A stretch of DNA of 64,000 nucleotides from Micropruina sp. (lineage in GTDB: Bacteria; Actinomycetota; Actinomycetes; Propionibacteriales; Propionibacteriaceae): assembly GCA_016716635.1 (NCBI GenBank), contig JADJVZ010000011.1, positions 868,001 to 932,000 of the forward strand, written 5' to 3'. Position numbers and translations under genes: made by a program. Below, piece after piece: positions 61,106-64,000 of the stretch. Under the pieces are notes generated by a model. That model worked only from the letters and a program-made list of their open reading frames with translations, did not search any database and was not told the origin of the DNA. Numbering within the stretch: the first letter of the stretch is position 1; each line of letters starts with the position of its first letter.

Positions 61106-61787
61106 GGGTTTGAACCCCCGCCTCGGTTCCGACCAGGCAAACGTCCGCCTTCTGTCGCGCGAAGACCCCGACCGTGACGACGCCGGGCCAGTCATTCACC
61201 GCACACTCGAACGCCATGGGATCGGTGATCCGCAGGCCCCGGACGTCCAGAATGTGCTGGCCGTTGTCCGTGACAAGTACCGACCCATCGGACGTCCGTC
61301 GCAGCTCCGCGGTGCCGTTGGTGCCCTGCAGCCCGGCCGCGAAGCGCCGGATGATGGCATTCGCGGCCATGGGGATGACCTCGACCGGAAGTGGAAAGGT
61401 CGTTCCGAGAACGTCGACGACCTTTGAGCCGTCGGCGATGCACACGAACCGGGTGGCCAAAGCTGCCACGATCTTCTCGCGCGTGAGGGCAGCGCCCCCG
61501 CCCTTGACCATGTAACCGGAGCGATCAATCTCGTCGGCGCCGTCGATGTAGACCTCCAATCGGGTGACGTCGTTGGCGTCCAGGACGGGGATCCCGAGGT
61601 CGCGCAGGGCGGCCGATGACCGTTCCGAACTCGACACCGCGCCCGCGACAGGGACGGGCATCTCGCCAAGCCCGGCGATGAAATGCGCGACGGTCGAACC
61701 GGTGCCCACGCCGATGATGGTTCCCGGAGTGACGTAGGCCAGGGCGGCCCGTCCCACGAGGGCTTTCAACTCTTCTTGGGTGGGCAT
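61095..61787 (-). CDS. rpiA: Ribose-5-phosphate isomerase A
   Basis: RpiA interconverts ribose-5-phosphate and ribulose-5-phosphate in the pentose phosphate pathway. The 230-residue protein has the phosphate-binding GVGTGSTVAHFI, the catalytic DGADEID, KGGGAALTREKIVA with the catalytic base region, and the C-terminal GVFARQKADVCLVG. Length is normal. GGAAGGA precedes the ATG. It overlaps the 3' end of the convergent MFS gene by 11 bases and diverges from the DUF2252 gene. Confidence 0.95.
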   Translation of the reverse strand: MPTQEELKALVGRAALAYVTPGTIIGVGTGSTVAHFIAGLGEMPVPVAGAVSSSERSSAALRDLGIPVLDANDVTRLEVYIDGADEIDRSGYMVKGGGAALTREKIVAALATRFVCIADGSKVVDVLGTTFPLPVEVIPMAANAIIRRFAAGLQGTNGTAELRRTSDGSVLVTDNGQHILDVRGLRITDPMAFECAVNDWPGVVTVGVFARQKADVCLVGTEAGVQTLSY

Positions 61788-61878
61788 TCTCGGTTCCTTC
61801 CGCCGGGACCATTATCGTGCGTGGTGTCGCCGTGATCGGCTCAGCCCAGCGCCGACACCCGATCCGAAAGGGACGACC

Positions 61879-63321
61879 GTGGCCAGACAGCACCAAATCC
61901 TGCCGAGCATGGACAACTCCGCCTTCTACTCGGTTCGCAAGGCGTTGCCGTCCCGCGCTGAACGCACCGAGTTCGGTCGCGCGCTCCGCGTCTGGTTGCC
62001 GCACGAGGAACTCGGCCAGTGGGATCTCAACGCTCGGCGTGACGATCCGATCGAGCTGATCAAGGCTTCCCATGAGGGGCGCTTGGAAGAGCTCATCGCG
62101 ATTCGGGTCGCTCGAATGATCTCCTCCCCCTACGGCTTCCTGCGCGGCACCGCGGTCGTGATGGCCTCCGACGTCGCGCACCTGCCCGCGACGGGGGTAC
62201 AGCCGATCATTTGCGGCGATTCGCATCTGGGCAACTTCGGCTTCTACGGCTCGCCCGAGGGTGAGTTGGTCATGGACCTGAACGACTTCGATGAGGCGCA
62301 CCCGGGCGGCTGGGAGTGGGACCTGCGTCGGCTCGTGGCGGCGATCTGGGTGGCCGGACGCGAGAACGGCCATTCCGAGGATGACTGCTACGCGGCGGCC
62401 CTCGCGTGCGCCTTGGCCTACCGGGACGAACTTTCGGGTTTGGCGCAGATGCCCCTGCTGGGACGGTCGTTCAACCGGCTGGATCTTGACCGGCTCGAGG
62501 CGTCCGCCACGGACGCGGATCTGCGCACGCGCATTCACGCCGCCGCGAAGACGGCACGCAAGCGCACGTCGGACCGGGCGGCGCCGCGGTTCACGACGAC
62601 CGAGAGTGACGGGCGGCGCATGGTGACCGATCCGCCGTTGCTGACCCGTCCGGACGATCGGACCGCCGATGCTATCGCCCAGGGTGTCGACGACTACTTG
62701 CCGTCGCTGAGCCCCCACTGGGCCCGCGTGGTCGCCGGCCACACGCTGCGGGACGTGGCGCAGAAGGTGGTGGGCGTCGGCAGCGTGGGGCTTCGGGCTT
62801 GGGTGGTGCTGCTCGAAGGGTCCAATCCGGCGGATGTGCTGTTCCTCCAGCTCAAGCAGGCCAGGCGGTCGGTGTTGGCTCGCCACATCCACGGCGACAA
62901 CGCCTGGCACGACCATCAGGGTCAGCGGGTCGTGGAGTATCAGCAGGCATTGCAGACCGTCAGCGATCCGCTCTTGGGTTGGACGACCATCGACGGTCTG
63001 CAGTATTACGTCCGGCAGTTCCGCAACATGAAGGGCACGGTCCCGCTGGTCGACATCACGGCGCAGTCGCTGGCCGACTACGCCGGCATCGTCGGACGCC
63101 TCCTCGCCAAGGGGCACGCCCGCACGGCGGGTACCTCGATGATTGCGGGCTACCTCGGCACCCAGGACGGCGCTGCCGTGGCCCTAGCCGAGTTCGCCCG
63201 CCGCTACGCCGACCAGACCGAGGCCGACCACGCCGCGTTGGTGGCGGCGGTCAAGCGCGGCGAATTCCCCGTGGATTCCGATGGGGGAGCCATGGGGTCG
63301 GCGTTCCGTCCGGGCGGCTAG
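61879..63321 (+). CDS. DUF2252 family protein
   Basis: This 480-residue protein belongs to the DUF2252 family, which looks like a distant protein-kinase/aminoglycoside-phosphotransferase relative. The segments IICGDSHLGNFGFYG and VMDLNDFDEAHPGGWEWDLR resemble the catalytic loop and metal-binding aspartate of that fold. Further landmarks are FLQLKQARRSVL and GQRVVEYQQALQTVSDPLLG with GWTTIDG. The C-terminal helices include LLAKGHARTAG. The substrate is unknown. GTG at 61879 has AAAGGGA seven bases upstream, which decides the start over 61780. It converges on glnS with seven bases between. Confidence 0.9.
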   Translation: MARQHQILPSMDNSAFYSVRKALPSRAERTEFGRALRVWLPHEELGQWDLNARRDDPIELIKASHEGRLEELIAIRVARMISSPYGFLRGTAVVMASDVAHLPATGVQPIICGDSHLGNFGFYGSPEGELVMDLNDFDEAHPGGWEWDLRRLVAAIWVAGRENGHSEDDCYAAALACALAYRDELSGLAQMPLLGRSFNRLDLDRLEASATDADLRTRIHAAAKTARKRTSDRAAPRFTTTESDGRRMVTDPPLLTRPDDRTADAIAQGVDDYLPSLSPHWARVVAGHTLRDVAQKVVGVGSVGLRAWVVLLEGSNPADVLFLQLKQARRSVLARHIHGDNAWHDHQGQRVVEYQQALQTVSDPLLGWTTIDGLQYYVRQFRNMKGTVPLVDITAQSLADYAGIVGRLLAKGHARTAGTSMIAGYLGTQDGAAVALAEFARRYADQTEADHAALVAAVKRGEFPVDSDGGAMGSAFRPGG

Positions 63322-63328
63322 CCGGTGC

Positions 63329-64000
63329 TCAGGCGCCGGCGCGCTTTTGGACGTTCGCCCATTCGTCCTTGAGGCCGACCGTCCGATGGAAGAGCAGCGG
63401 CGTCTCGGGATCCAACGCGAAGTAGCCCAACCGCTCGAACTGCACGACCGTGCCCGGCTCGGTGTCGGCCAAGGCGGCCTCCACCTTGATGGCGGGCAGC
63501 AGTTCCCGCGAGTTCGGATTCACATCGTCGAGCGGTTCGCCGGTGCGTTCGCCGGGCACGGTCGCCAAGAACAAACGCTCATAGAGAGCCGCGGTCGCCT
63601 CGACCGCCTGCCCCGCGGAGACCCAATGCATCGTCGACTTCACTTTGCGGCCGTCGGGGGAGTCGCCGCCGCGCGTGGCCGGATCGTAGGTGGCATTGAT
63701 CTGGACGACCTGCCCGGCGTCGTCCTTCACCACATCAGTGGCGGTAACGAAGTAGGCCCCTCGTAGGCGCACCTCGCGTCCGGGGGAAAGCCGGAAGAAC
63801 TTCGGCGGGGGCACCTCGGCGAAGTCGTCCGCCTCGATCCACAACTCGCCGGTGAAGGCGACCTGACGCGTCCCATCGGCCGGGTTCTCCGGATTGTTGG
63901 TCAGCTCGAAGTGCTCCACGATCGGACGCCCGTCGGCATCTTTCGGCCAGTTGGTGATGACGAGCTTCAGGGGCCGCAGCACCGCCATTCGCCGCTGCGA
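63329..64000 (-). CDS. glnS: Glutaminyl-tRNA synthetase, C-terminal part (5' end outside the window)
   Basis: This frame is the anticodon-binding C-terminal part of GlnRS, about 223 codons, and continues past base 64000. It opens SQRRMAVLRPLKLVITNWP, the junction to the beta-barrel domains. It continues with WIEADDFAEVPPPKFFRLSP, VRLRGAYFVTATDVVKDDAG, KVKSTMHWVSAGQAV and VQFERLGYFALD. Presence of GlnRS suggests direct charging of tRNA-Gln rather than the amidotransferase route. The ATG at 63988 is internal to the gene. Confidence 0.94.
   Translation of the reverse strand, partial: SQRRMAVLRPLKLVITNWPKDADGRPIVEHFELTNNPENPADGTRQVAFTGELWIEADDFAEVPPPKFFRLSPGREVRLRGAYFVTATDVVKDDAGQVVQINATYDPATRGGDSPDGRKVKSTMHWVSAGQAVEATAALYERLFLATVPGERTGEPLDDVNPNSRELLPAIKVEAALADTEPGTVVQFERLGYFALDPETPLLFHRTVGLKDEWANVQKRAGA

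Noticed and set aside
61525..63117. 530-codon open frame antisense to DUF2252 and rpiA
   Set aside because: It crosses two well-supported genes and shows no domain.

Overview
The window is high-GC (about two thirds G+C by eye), gene-dense chromosomal DNA from an actinobacterium. Signature families are a PknG-like kinase, AdnA/AdnB helicase-nucleases, mycoredoxin, a UvrD2-type helicase with an HRDC end, DUF3107, DUF2505, DUF5679, UPF0182, a PPA1309-family protein and the 180-kDa class of NAD-glutamate dehydrogenase. The PPA1309 name and the overall mix suggest Propionibacteriales, but that rank is inference. I see no insertion sequence, prophage, CRISPR array or rRNA gene. It reads as ordinary core chromosome.

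Layout. 1-4.9 kb: 3' end of secA, a DUF6912 gene, Ku, 1-pyrroline-5-carboxylate dehydrogenase and a DUF2505 protein. 5-12 kb: the giant NAD-glutamate dehydrogenase with a coupled PHP phosphoesterase, then trpS behind a possible Trp-containing leader peptide. 12-16 kb: a repeat tract, small proteins, a probable frameshifted membrane-protein gene, a DEAD-box helicase and DUF3107. 16.1-27.7 kb: a nine-gene minus-strand operon. In transcription order it encodes TelA, a small helical protein, a CbxX/CfqX-type AAA ATPase, a four-helix membrane sensor resembling GlnX, a coiled-coil protein, a PknG-like kinase with zinc ribbons, a PP2C phosphatase, a VWA protein and an FHA protein. This is the most interesting system in the window. 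27.9-29.8 kb: a LacI regulator and a stand-alone LigD-type polymerase. 29.9-47.8 kb: a DNA double-strand-break repair block holding adnA, adnB, nudC, recC-recB-recD, mycoredoxin and uvrD2. 47.9-57.4 kb: DUF5679, a YgjP-like metallopeptidase, a DUF2342 zincin-family protein, a PDZ-S16 protease, PPA1309, UPF0182 and a pair of M16 peptidases. 57.5-64 kb: a lipoprotein, initiator tRNA-Met, polyphosphate kinase 2, an MFS exporter, rpiA, a DUF2252 protein and the 3' part of glnS.

How the genes work together. PruA and the NAD-glutamate dehydrogenase together turn pyrroline-5-carboxylate into 2-oxoglutarate. In mycobacteria PknG controls this same class of dehydrogenase through the FHA protein GarA. 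A PknG-like kinase with its own FHA protein 7-17 kb away is therefore suggestive, though no direct link is visible. Ku and the LigD-type polymerase point to end joining. AdnAB and RecBCD side by side point to two parallel end-resection machines.

Several first-in-operon genes have a TAnnnT or CACAAT -10 box ending six or seven bases before the start codon and little or no Shine-Dalgarno sequence. This suggests frequent leaderless transcription.
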